From Strigops habroptila (Eukaryota; Chordata; Aves; Psittaciformes; Psittacidae): a DNA stretch of 64,000 nt. Position 1 is the stretch's first letter; each line of letters starts with the position of its first letter. The notes below the pieces were generated by a model. The model had not been told where the DNA came from. It did not search any database and saw only the letters and a list, made by a program, of their open reading frames with translations. Below, one piece after another: positions 1 through 13,000 of the stretch. The position numbers and the translations under genes are program-made. Location: NCBI RefSeq assembly GCF_004027225.2, contig NC_046360.1, positions 5,444,001 through 5,508,000 of the forward strand, given 5' to 3'.

Positions 1-2307
1 GTATTATTTCTTGGGACATTTAGCCCTGTGTGAGCTCAATGGTAGGTTGTTTTATATAATATCAGTTGTTTCTGTTCATGCTGAGTGTTGCCAAACTGTA
101 AAACAAGATCAACCCCACATACAGGATCACAGTTCCCTGAGGACAGGGCTATGTACTAGGTAAGGATTGATTTTTATCTTGCTCTTGTCAGCTGTATCTG
201 CTGACAGTTCATTTTCAGGTGACTCTGTACTATAATACCACCACTCACATTCTTTTCCTTTCTCTCACAGTCATGTTAGGTTGTTATTCTTGTTTGAGGA
301 AAGATATCGAGTAATCACAATGTGAAGTTTAAAATTAAAAAGTGGTTGCACAGTTTCTTCTTTTTTGGATCTTTTTATGTCTTGCAAATCAGAGCAACTT
401 CACAACTTCACTATCTGCTCACATTGTCTTAGTCTAGTAAATCTTTGTTCCTTTTTTTCCCCTCTTACTGTGAAAATGAGGGTTTGTTTTTTCATGCTGT
501 GGGACTTAAAGTACTAAGCAATCTCAGTTCTCCCCCTTTCCCTGAACATTCCTTTGGTCTTATTTTACTGAGGGGGGGAAAAAGGGGTTGTTAGGGAGAA
601 AAGTTAGAAAGTCCAGTTCTTTAATTCTGTGTAAATCTGTCTGTCCAAATACCTCTTTGCCATTTCCCTTAGACACCATTTGACACTTTCCAGACCTCTG
701 ACATAATTTTGTTACTGTGTCCTGTTGTTCTCCAGCTTGGTGGAGGTGAGTGTCAGGTGAAAGTCTGGCATTTACCTGCAGTACATTGTAACACCAAAAT
801 AGTCCTTAAGATTTGTTTCTAATTCAACTTACTCACACATGCAAATATCTAGCTCAGTTGATCTGATGCTTTAAATTCAAGCTGGTTAGTTTGGTGAAAA
901 GTTGAAGCTTTGATTGCAACTGATGCTTGATGTACTTAGCTCTCAGCAATTCAAGTTACCCAGCTTATAAAATGTTAATTTAGCTTCTCTTTGCAGACCA
1001 ACTCTTTCCAGTTTGGTTATTCTTACACAAGACATAAGTTTGAAATACAATATTTCAAGAAAGTAACTTGTGTTAGGTGTTACAGTGAATAAAAGTGCAG
1101 TAATTGATCAAGACATTGAATTGAAGAAAAGCAGGCAATTCTAAAGCTAAATGACTCTTAATACAATGACTTAAAAGTATTAAGCCCTGTAAAAGTATAA
1201 TGAACTTTTTAACAAAAGAGGGAAAACAAAATAATGCTTAAGGCGAAATATGCTACAAACACTGAGCCAGAACCCTGTCTAGATTTTTCCATGTTGAAGG
1301 TTACCTAAATGAGGCGTGTAAATAAAAAAAGGTGAAAGAGTGATTATTTATTCCACCTCTTTTGCACCAAAAGAGGATGACTATTTCAATCCTTTCTTCT
1401 CAAGAATTGGATCCCCGAAGGCAATCTAATGTAGCCTAAAGCAAGAGATTCATAATAATATTAATAGCCATATGTTCCATTTCAGCTAAGTACCCCAAGG
1501 CAATGTGGTAATCCTCCCTGATTCTGGAAGTTACATGTAAGTCTAGATATGAAAACTAATATAAACTGAATCTATAACAGAATAGAACAGATTGTAACCA
1601 AGTTGAAAGCATGTCCTTTGGGCACAGTCAGCAGAGGGGATATATTGAAATGTAAATTAGTTGTAACACAGACTATTGTTATCAATTTGCTTGATAGAAT
1701 TTAGATGTATATGTTAGTATACATCATTTCCCCTTGTTCCATCCCCTGAATCTAGTCTGCATTTGGTAAAAATGATAATGCAGTTTTAAGTAGCCTCACA
1801 TTGATTACAATACACTGTAGATAGTTTTCCCATAAGAATACAGGTCTAGCCATAAGTAAAAACCTTTGACCTCTTCAACACTGTAATTCAGATCATAGTT
1901 CCAGTACAGGTTGTGTCCAGATCTTGCTACAAAATAGCTTTGTACTCTCCTAATAAATACAACCAAGCTATGTCATGGGAAATATGCTATGTTGCTGTCT
2001 TGTGTCAAAGATATCATGAACACATGGGATTTCTAGTCTTTTGGTCTGTTCGTTTTCATTCTTTTGGTCTTGTCAAGCAGTATGAACATGTCCCCAGAGA
2101 AGTTATCTTCCCAGCGTCTCTTTCAAGTAGAACAGTTCCATTATTCCCTTTGTGCAGATTAAGATTTATTTGAAGCTGCAACTAAGAAGGGTAAATTTTG
2201 AATGAAGTTAAATGCCAAACTCACTGAAATTAGTGGAAGAATAAAGCCTTCTATCTGCTACTGGCTATCTTTCTCAAAAAAAAAAAGTTAATCCTACAAA
2301 AAGACTA

Positions 2308-2317
<10 letters not shown>

Positions 2318-2338
<21 letters not shown>
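2318..2338 (+). repeat. Poly-A run of 21 bases
   Basis: Twenty-one consecutive A. No recognisable retroposon lies directly upstream, so it is called a simple repeat only. Confidence 0.9.
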
Positions 2339-4930
2339 TCACTGTAAGCTGTACAATCAGCTGAAAGGGGTTTTCAAAATAAATTCAAAAATTATTTCCG
2401 AAACCACCAAAACTTGTAGAGGAAAACCATCTGGAAAATATACTTTCCAGGTCTTTATTCCTGATATTATCAAACTTGCTACACACTTGCAGGTCTATTC
2501 TACAATATATAGATATTTCTGTACTCATTCAGGTGGCCACTTGTCTGTAAATTTGAGATGTTTGACAAGCTTATGTTGCCAGTAAAAGTAGTGTTATGGT
2601 AGATTATCAGCAAACTTGTGCTGGGATTGACATGCACGAGCACAGGTACTTGAACGTTCCTGGTTTTGTTTTAATTTCCTTTATTCCCATTATCCCAGCA
2701 GTCTGTGCACATGAAGGCTGTAAAAGTAAGAATTTGCTCTCATGAACTTGTCCCATGACTATTTTGTGTATTCATTCAGTGCTTCAACAGGTAAGTGGTA
2801 TTTAAGGTGCCAGAGATGTTTTTGGAAGAGAGACAGGGGTGAATTTGTGTTCACCCTAGTCTTAGCTTCCAGTGAGCATCTGCTGTAACTCACCTAAGAT
2901 AGGTTTCACTTTATCTTCACTAAATGAAGAGAGCTAGGAAAGTCATGGTAAATATATACTGCTTTTTATTTTCATGTATTTGCGGCCACATAGGGGCAGT
3001 GTTACCAGTCTAACGTTCCCTAAAGCTGAAACATACATCCCGTGGTGGATACTGACACATGAACGATTTTTGAGGTTAATTTAAAAATGAGAGTAAAAAG
3101 ATTTCTAATACTTTGCCTTAAATTTATTACTATCCATAGAAGCTAAATATACTTTGGAGAATTCCATCTTACAACACTCAAGCATACAAATGTCGTTGCA
3201 GTTAGGGATACAAATGCCAAACAGACCTCCATTAAGTAAAAACAGTATAAAATAAAAAAATGAAAGATTGATTTCCTATCAGTGAATCTGCAAATACTGT
3301 ACTTTCCTGTGGGGTGTCAGTGACATGATTTCAGATAAAGTTGATGTAAATTAGATATGTAATAATCTGGCCAAACATGCCCTTAATCCATATTTTGTGT
3401 TGGGTTAGTTCTCAGATTCCTTAGATTAGGAGCTCATATCTTTTTAGAAACTAATAGCATGGTCCTTCTAAGAAGGTAAATTCTTATCTCGCTCAGATGA
3501 TGTTCTTGGGCTGTATTGCCCCTTCTGCCCTCAACTATTGAGTTTAATGTCATTGTATTTATAATGATGCTCCCTGCCCTTATCCCACATTCCTTTTCCT
3601 GCTGTTCTTTCTCTGATGGAGCTCATTTTGTTGTTATACAGACTATATGCCAAATGTTCATTCAGTGATTCTTTTAGATCAAGGGTGCTTTCCTATTGGC
3701 CTTGTTTAAAACCGGTAGTAGGGGAATATTTGTTGTTGGTTCCACCACATATGTAGCTGTGAAGAAGCAGAAGGAGCAGGATTCTGCAAATCATAGTGCC
3801 TTTTTTTGTTGTTTACCTGCTCTTATCAATTAGTTTAAAGACAAAGGCAGAAAGACAAATAGAAGAGAGGTCTGGAGGTTGGTTGCGGTTTTTAACCTTT
3901 AATGAGGCTGTGGTATAACAAAATGAACTAATTTAATCAGTGCAAATGTTGACAGGCATTCACAGGAACCCAGGAACTTCGTATGCTTTGACTTTCAGAC
4001 AGAGTTTTAAGTTTCTTTCAGGAACTTTCACCTCTTTGCTAGCGTTTGCTTAGCTCTACACTAACTTTTTTCTTTTAAGCTGTCTAGCTGATTAACATAA
4101 TTAGGTTAAACCTGTTTTAGCTGCTTTGTTGACAGAACTGGTGAAGGAACATGGGCCCATATGTATTTGCTAGTCAGCAGATCCAATAGAAGATACTGTT
4201 TCCTGTAAGCCTTGTGTTCAGTGCTGTTTTGTGGTGATTACAGTTTGGGCAGAATTGTGAGCAAGTCAAAAAACTGTACAAAAGCAATGTTACATGACTG
4301 CATATTAAAAGTATCCATTTCTGGGGGTTTTAGTATTATGTATTTTAACGCTTGTTTATATGTTAATATTATCAATAATATCAACACTTCTTGTTTGCCC
4401 TGCCTTTCAACCAGGAAGCCTTCTTGTGTAGGCTAACCAGTCAGCACACCCACAATTTGGAGTCCATGCTGCCTGTTACCCTCTAATGAAAAGGGCATGC
4501 ATGGAGCTCAGGGAAATGGATACTGTGCTGGTGTAATAAAAAGAAGGGTAAGGAATACAGAACATAAGGAGAAGAGCTGGAGTTATTGTGGTGGGTGTGT
4601 ATGAAACCATTTCTAATGAGAATATTGACATCCATTCAGTAACTGGCTTTACTGATTGCTGATGTGTAATAATAGTTTCAGCCAGGCACAAACAAATATT
4701 TTCTTCTTATAAAATAGAGGTCATGCATTTTCTACATGTAGGAATTATATCCTATTATATCAAACAGGGAGCAGTCACCCTGCTCACCTTTAGAAAGAAA
4801 AGCTGCCACTTAAATTATAATACTTTGGAAACCTAGGAACAAAAACAAGAAATGAGGATGGAAATAATTCTAGATTTAGTAGTACAATGCATCAGAACCT
4901 CAATTATGGTTCTGATTAGTAAAGCTGTAT

Positions 4931-4977
4931 TGAAGTCATTGAGCTGTATCTAGTTACCACTGATAAGACTGTAGCTC
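4931..4977. repeat. Probable remnant of an ancient amniote interspersed repeat
   Basis: The phrase TGAAGTCATTGAGCTGTATC, then a TTACCACTGATAAG-like stretch, resembles the old repeat motif (tgaagtcaatggagct...tttacaccagctgagg) found across bird, turtle and crocodile genomes. Heavily decayed; family assignment is from memory and uncertain. Confidence 0.35.
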
Positions 4978-5179
4978 GAAATGTGCATGGATTAAATCCA
5001 GCCTCTGTGGCACCAGCTCAATGATTACTGTCAATTTACAGTATTGATATTAATATTAGCAGCTCCTCAGGGATCAGGAGACAGTGCTGATTAGACACTT
5101 TGGAATATGTTTTTTAAAGTACAGTTTCCAAATCTAATTTGATATAAGATCACCTAAAAGAGAAATCAAACTTTTGTGT

Positions 5180-5196
5180 AAAAAAAAAAAAAAAAA
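5180..5196 (+). repeat. Poly-A run of 17 bases
   Basis: Seventeen consecutive A within the candidate intron 746-5943. No recognisable element is attached. Confidence 0.9.
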
Positions 5197-7014
5197 TACA
5201 CTGCAATAGTATGTGAGAGATGGAGAAGAAACTACAGACCTACAGTGCATACTGAGCCTGCAGGAGAGGAAGATCACTTGCCTCTAGCTGCTGAATGGCA
5301 TTAAGGTGTCACAATGCCTGTGGTAAGCTGCACAGAACCAGGGAAAGGAGCAAGAGGTTTTTTGCCACCTTTTGATTTCTCCATTTGTTATATACCATCC
5401 ATTTATGTTAGTCCCAGGTTACTTTGATTGGAATCAGAAGCTGCCTTGTGAATAGTGTAGGTACATGTTTAGCTTTTCACACATAGAGCAGTATCTCCAT
5501 TCCTCGAGAAATCCTCTAATTCAGAGAAATCTTAGAGTGACATCTAGACTTAGTAGAAAGCACTTCACATCCTTAATTTTTTTTTTTTATACCTTCTGTA
5601 TATAAAATCTAATTTTAAAAACCTGCATTTCTTTTCAGACACAGTTCCTTTGTACAGAATCTCTATGTGGAAAGCAAGGGTTAGGCTTCCTGCACCCACT
5701 TCACACCTGTTTGATTTACTGAGCATTCCTTAGCACCTTACAGAGCCAAATAAAGGGCTAAGTTATTGCAGCTCTGTTGTGGAAGGGCAAGGGAAAAAAA
5801 ACCTGAAGATAATCAGGGCAACTGTATTTCTGACCTCAACTTTATTGCTTCCTTGATTTTTTTATTGTTTAAGTTCATCCTCCTTGTATTTATCATTCTC
5901 TCTAATATGACGTGCCATAAGGATGTCTTTTTTAATTTCGTAGAACAAGAACATAGCAGCAGAAAGATAGTAAAGTTGCTTGATCAGCTGAAGCTTAAGC
6001 CCACTTTATGTTGGAGTTTAGAAGAAATGAAAGGTGAGAATACACTATGAGACAATGTTACTGTCTTGTCAGGGAGAGGGTATTTATGGATTTGTACAGG
6101 AAGCTGATATTGCTGTCATTCTGTGGTAAAATGAAGGATTTCTCTTGTTGTAGTATTTACATGATTTTGTCACCTGATGTCTGTCTCTCTTTCAAGGACT
6201 GTTGAAGAAGTGAGGATATCCTACATGGGACAGCTATACAACCACACAGAGCGTACTAGGAAATATTCACATCATCTTGGCTTTAGCTGCCATATAGCCA
6301 TTTTGCAGGAAAAGCTCTGTTAAAATGTTCCTGCCACAGAGCTGTATTTATTTCTAACCTTCCTGCAAACTATTGAGCTGTTCTCTAAAACATATATGAA
6401 AGTAGCTTCTCTTAATGTCTGTCTTAAACCTTTGAAGAGCTGAGCACACACTTAACTACTTACTGCTCTTACCTGGATTTGGTTTCAGCCATCCCAGCTG
6501 GCTATTTAGACTGAAAACAATCATGCTAAACAGAAGTTGTTTCTTTCATGTTTTCAAAATGCACAGTGTATGATCCTTATCTGCTTCACATGGGCTCTGC
6601 GAAGTAGAATGCTGTGCCTGTAGCTTCCTGGATGAATGGCACAATTGTAGAAGAGCCAAGTATTGGGATGTGTAGAGCAATGATGCGGCCCAGTGGATGT
6701 CAGAGACCAGGACCTCTGTTCCTGATTCAGTCACTGACCTGCTAAATAATCTTGGGCATATCATTCTTTCTGCCTCTGCCTCTAAATGTTCGTCTGCTGC
6801 TTAGATTAAAGCAGGTGGTAAGAGTCAGGCTGTGCTATGCTAGGAATAATTATCACAGAAAAAACCATGCTGTTTTCTAGAATGTAATAACCTCAAATTT
6901 TAAAGAATTATTATAGATGTTGCTTATTGACTATAATTAAAGCTGAGACAGTTTCTGTCTCAGAACAATTACAGTCTAAATGGACATACAAAAGGGAATT
7001 GGTGGAAGTAGAGG

Positions 7015-7020
7015 AATAAA
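7015..7020 (+). terminator. Possible poly(A) signal of the left-edge gene
   Basis: AATAAA followed by GCAGTCTGTTTCATGGG, about 800 bases after the candidate stop codon at 6211-6213. Meaningful only if the exon chain at 86-6213 is real. Confidence 0.2.
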
Positions 7021-7035
7021 GCAGTCTGTTTCATG

Positions 7036-10000
7036 GGTCATAGCAAGTCAGTGGCAATAAGGATTCTTTTTTCCCCATCTTCATCAGCTCCTTATAAATG
7101 TGTTTCCTGCTGGACTACCTAGCTACTTTGGGTCAGATTCTGTCTTACTAATAATCCATAATGATATAAAATTACAGATTTACTTGGTCATCTAGAGAAA
7201 CGACTCCAAGAAGTATCTTTGAAAAGATAATTTACCTTTGGCTTTTGGCTTCCTTTGTTCTCTATGAAATATTGTTCATTTACATAAAGACTGAACACCT
7301 TTTATTTGAGAATACCAAGGAATGTGATAAATATCAAACTGCAAATCACACCTGATAAGTAGCTGATTATTTCCCCAGCTATAAAATTGGGATAATTAAG
7401 CAGGGATGGAGTTGTTTAATTTGCAAGTTTTTCTGTAACTGGTTTATATTGGCCTGACAGCTGAGTGTCCAGCCCTGAAATTCTGACTGATTTTATGCTA
7501 ATGGCATACTTCTGGGGGGGGAAGCAGTGGTCTTCCATAACAGGACATAGCACACAATGTAAAGCAAGCAAAGGCGTTTACTGATGTTGGGCTGCAAGTA
7601 GACTTCAGAAACTTGCCCATCATGTTACATATCAAAAAAAGTTTCAGTGGGGATGATAACCTGTCACGTGCAAATACAGTGATACAGGCTTTTGTTGGAG
7701 GCTTATTAATACATCAGACTTTGCACTGCTCTGTAAAGCAACTTCAGCTTCAGGAGCTGAAGGCATAGTGCTTGATCACTGACCATTCACAGTTCTGTCT
7801 CCTTTAGCAGTTTATATAAAGAGAGTTTTGCTTCTTGCATTGGTTCATAAGTGTCTTTAGGAATGAAAGTAGTATGTTGCACAAAGCACTGACAACACAA
7901 AGAGCTAATTTGTTTCAGTTGTTTCTATGTATCATACTTTGATTATGAAGATTTTTGCATTAACTTAAAAACACAATATTATAAAAAAAAAAAAGTACAA
8001 CCCCAAGTGCTTCAGTCTTTGTCATTGCCAAAAGAAGGGTGCATCACTGAGAGAATGGAAGAAATTAAGGAACAGTGAGGATAACTGTTCTGTTGTAAAC
8101 CACTGCTGGAGGTATTGTGTTCCTTTTTCCAGTGAAGGCTAAATCTTGGAATATGTGTGCTGTATTCCACATCTTGAAGGAAGGACACGGGATTAAAACA
8201 GAAAAAGAAAAAGTGTGGAAACTTGCTGAAATGTTTACCTGTAAATTTAAATAACTATATCAGTGTATTCAGCACAATTCAGATGTATGTGTGATGTAAA
8301 ATAATCCTGCTAGTCTAGGAAAGGCCTTTTACTGCTGTTGCTCATGTAGAAGCAAGGACACTGTGTACTGTGAAATAAAAAGAAAGCCTTCTAAGAGTTC
8401 CAGCCTTGCAGTGTGCTAGACAGCTCTGCAGCACTGTTGCTGGGACAAAAACACACAAAAAGATTCTTTACTGCCTCTTCCTGCTTCAGTGATATGTGGG
8501 CTGCAAGTCTCTCAGAAGTATAGCCAGAGCCTACAGGAGGTTACAAACCGTGGCTGGATGGAAGGAGCTGCTAGAATGTTTGCTGAGCTGGCAGCTTGAA
8601 TTTTGCACCTGAACTGTAGCTGAATTGGAGCCATTTCTGTTTCCCAAGCTCAACCTTGAGTCCAAAGTGGATTTGTTCCAAACCATAACTAGAGGCTCTT
8701 ATAATTCATGTTTTCCTGACAAGCCTGAAAACTATCATTTCTGTATTTTTTTTATCACACCCCAAAATATAAACCAGTGGAAACAGGCTGGTTTTGCCTT
8801 TACTATTTTTGAGTTTCAGATTAATTTTGAGAATTAAATAAAATCGATAAGATGTGCCTTTTGGAGGAAGCATTGGCAGCTGGAGGAGCTCCGAATCAGC
8901 TTTCCTCTCCTTTGGAGTATACATTCTTTTATTTATACCAACTGTGTTTGCAGCCACCTGCCTGATGACAAGAGATAAAGGAAACTCATGCCTAAATGTA
9001 TCTGAATTCTGGTGAATTATGAGGCCTAGTATAAAACCTATTATTGAAGTCTTCAATGTACCATACTCAGTCTTGGTTCCAAAATAGTTTTATTCTAGAT
9101 CCTCAGTTAACCTATTGCTTGGGGAGATCTGCTATTATGTAGTAGATTCTATAGCGCACATAAAGGAAAATTTGATGTTCCTACCCTAGAAACATAAGGC
9201 TTCTGTAATGTTTCATGTTTATTAATATATGTGGGAAAAAATCAAGGCTGAGGTTCAAAGTCTATTAAAAGAGGCTGAGCGTCTAAATCTCCTAGTCTGC
9301 TCTGAAATACATCTTCAATATTGGTATACCACCTCATCAAATCATGCTTTCCTTATTTCTTTACGCCATTTATTACAATAGCAGTAAGTCAGATTAGGTA
9401 AACAAGGATATAATTCTTTGTGATATATAAATTGCATAACATCTAATAAACATTTACTGTCTTGAGCTGTCAGGAGATGTTCGTTTGTGATATTTGCTAA
9501 AGCCCATATATTGCTATTCTGTTCCATTGTGATCTGAAAGACTAGACAGTGCTCAAAGCAGAGCCCTGAGCAAGAATTGCATAAACTGCATCCCCCTCCC
9601 TCAAGAGGCCCAATGATTCAAACACATCCCTCTGAGTCAGAATTCCCTCCCTGCTTTGCTGCTGCTCTTAGAACATAGCAATTTTCCTGCTGGTCTGTAC
9701 TAGTGATGGATTACACCACCTAACACAGAAATGCTGGCTGACCTGTACTGGCCACTGAGAAAGAAGTGAATGAAAGTGGATTAAAAAAACCCCTAGGATC
9801 CTGTATGAAGGTATATAGACCCAATCTCTTTGTCTTGAGGTAGTCTGAGGCTTGAAGGCATTTATGCTTGTAGAGAAATGTACTCTTCTCTTCATGTCAT
9901 TTTCCATACATGAATCTCCAACTAGAACCAGCGTTCCTTGGATGACTCCTATTGATTGATAGGAGTTAGAATAGAGGGATACATGAAGCGAGCTTTTTTT

Positions 10001-13000
10001 GCTTATAAAACTGATGGGAATTTTGTGCATCTGTGGTATTTAATAGGTGTAGGTCTGTTGTCATGAGCACATATTACCTGAAACCTAAAACTGGATCAGC
10101 AATTGCAGGTGTAGAATACAATTTGTGCTTTTTTAGTTGGCATAGAACTATACCAACATGCATTCCCAAGGATTATTGCAAAGTTACATCCACTTTAAGA
10201 ACAATATCTTTAAAAAAATCAAAGACTCTAATTTAGTGCACTTTCAGGTCATAAGTAGATCTTCAGTGCAGTATGGTCCTGGGTTTATATTGATATCTTC
10301 ATAATGACTAATCAAAACAAGGTAAGATAAAAATGCTTCCTATTTTACTTCCTAGTTCCTGTAACAAAAAATTCTGGAAAATTACTCAAGGCTGAAGTCC
10401 CAATTATAAAAGTACTAAATTTTCAAAGCAGCAGCTTGTTATTCTTGCTCCCTTTCCTGCATTCCTCTTCCTCCAGGAGCAGCAGTCTTCCAGCTGCCTG
10501 ATATTGTATAAAAAAGCCAGGGTCATGTAGATGTCACATCTTTGCTCTGTTACTTAGGTTCTTTGCATGCTCCTTGAGGTTGCTAGGGTTTGGCATTTAG
10601 ATTTTACCAATATGCTAATTACAGAGGAATTTGAGTATCTCCAGCAGTCTGCTTTCTGACGGCTTTCATTATTGTAGCTGTGATATGTGATCATTCTAAG
10701 ACTTACCTTAGTAAGTCCATAGAAAGTCCATCGCTTTATCAGTTTGTATGCTAGATGGCATAACCTAATACGTGCCCTTTCAAAGAAAATTACTAATGGA
10801 CAGTGTAAAACGCCCCACTAGAAAATTATAAAATCTTGAAAGTTAGGCTTTCACATGACTTACATTGGTGGAGACTGAAATACTGTAGAGATTCTAATGG
10901 CTGAGATGAAAATGCGGTCCCATAGCCATCTTTCAAAGTTTTAGAAAATAGTAAAGGTCTTTTCTTACCTTTGTTTTAATTTTTCAAATACATTGGGTTT
11001 TTGAGATCTCTGTGTATGTATGTGTTATGCTGGAAACTGCATCTGTTCAACTGAGAGCTTAATCAAATGTGCTGTTTGCTAGTGCAGTTTATAGGATTAC
11101 TTCTTTTTTTGGATTCTCCATCTTCTCTATGTTCTCGTGAAATGAGCTATATTGGTTAGTTTTGCAGATCTTACATGCACCTGAAAGCAGCACTGCGCAG
11201 CATCTCCTCCTTTGGAACCTGGTTACAATGATCTCAACAGTGCATGTATGCACTTGGTAGCCTGTAACTCTCCATCCTTTCCACAGTGGGAAGATGCAGT
11301 AAACTTTACAAAAAAATAGGGCTTACCGGTTCTTAAAGGATTTGAACCATGAACCATTTGTTTCTAACTTCAGCACAGTGGGCAGCACAAACAGCCCCTG
11401 CGGGGTTTTCAGTGTGCACTTCACACAGCATTGCCTGTAATATTTTAAGAGGTTACATATCAAAACTTCTGTTGTGATCACTTTAAAAAGCATGTCTCCA
11501 CAATTATATGATAATATGCTTTTTGCTCTGCAGTCAATTTTTACATTTTTTACTTTATTATGAAGAGAAAGTGGAAGAAGGTTTATATACAGATCATGAA
11601 TTTTTTGTAGAAGTGTATTTCATTAGTAGGCTTCAGATCTATAAAGCCTTGTACATGTGCTTCATTTTACTTGCAAGTGTCATCCCCTGATTGAGGTGAT
11701 CACATCAGTGAAGTTCAGTACATGTCAGGTGCACAAATCTGAAATTGTTTTCTTAACTTTTTTATTGAATATATGAGATTGGAGCTTTTGCAATAAAGAT
11801 TTTGAAAAAACATTCACAAACCAGGCTGCAATCTTTGCAGAAAGCCTTAAATTCAAAATAACCTCTTCACCACCATATCCAAATACCAGATGCAGTAGCT
11901 TCAGGATCAGACTCTTGTCAGCAGGAATCATTGCTGCCCATAGACACTATTAGCAGTAGACTGTTCATGAATGTACATGTTAGAAGATTAAATTTTCTTG
12001 GCAAGCAAGGTAGCCCAGGGGTTAAAAACATGTCTCTTGGAACATCTGCATGCTGGTGTCCTTCAAGTTTTAGCATGCTATCTTCGGGATTATGCCACAG
12101 ATTAAAGAGTTTTATTTTACCATCAAAGTTCTATAACTAGAATCTCTTGCAATAGGAAACATGATCTGTTTTGCTGACTGCTCTGGGGGATTTCTTCTTT
12201 TCAGGGGTTTGAAAATTAATGTTCTTTGACATTCACTTTAAATTGACACCTGATATCCAGTAAATCAAAATAAAAAATATAAACTTGATGCGTGGAAATC
12301 AAGATTAGTTTAATGGTTACTATCCTCAGGATTTCTCTTCCTGTCTACAGAGTGACAATTCCAGCAGTATTACTAATGCGTATGTTGACAGCCTACAAAC
12401 CTGATCAAGATTTTGGCTAATGAGCGTTTGTTTAATGCCTGTCAGTTCACAGATATAGCAATTCTTCTATGCATTGTTTGTTTAATTTGCCTTCTGTTTT
12501 ACTATGTGAAGCTCCAATATTTCTATTCTTATGTCAAAGCTTTTCCCTGTAGTGAGAAAAAAATACAATGTATGTTGATGTATCCGATATGTCTTTAGTT
12601 AATGACTTCATAGCTTCTTAAATTTTTAATGTAAGCAAAATTTGAAGACTGAAGTAATAATTTCTTTTATAAGAGAAAGGCTAGTCATAAGCATAAGTAT
12701 CTAGATTATGAATTGAAAAAGTGGCAGAAATTTCCAGAAGCAAGCTGTGGAGATCTTAGCAAACTCTTGTACCTCTTCTCTGTATCTTCATATGCCATTC
12801 ATCCACACTGTTTACCTTCAGTTCTACATCTGCAGCCTTATTGTCCTGCTTGCAGGGAAGTGGAATCACAGGTATCAAGCTGCTCAAATCAGCTCTCAAC
12901 AAATTCTACCCTAGAAAGTCTTGTTAGACACATAGACTGCATGTGATATGTAGATGCACTGATTCTGTTGTCAGCTCGGATCTCCATTCATGTAAGGCTG

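Larger units (their letters stand above)
86..7035 (+). other. Possible 3' end of an unidentified multi-exon gene
   Basis: Five exon-like segments join in one frame: 86-159 (acceptor uncertain, donor TAG|gtaagg), 271-310 (strong acceptor after a long pyrimidine run; weak donor gtaatc), 673-745 (acceptor cccttag, donor GGAG|gtgagt), 5944-6033 (acceptor tttcgtag, donor AAAG|gtgaga) and 6197-6213 (acceptor tctttcaag, then CTG TTG AAG AAG TGA). The exons at 673 and 5944 each have only one open frame, and those frames fit each other. The joined peptide is helix-like, with pieces such as FEERYRTPFDTFQ and SSRKIVKLLDQLKLKP; I recognise no family. A 3' UTR could run to the AATAAA at 7015-7020. The exons are short, so chance remains possible. 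The gene would lie upstream of FZD10 in the same orientation. The 746-5943 intron holds poly-A runs and an old repeat. Confidence 0.35.
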
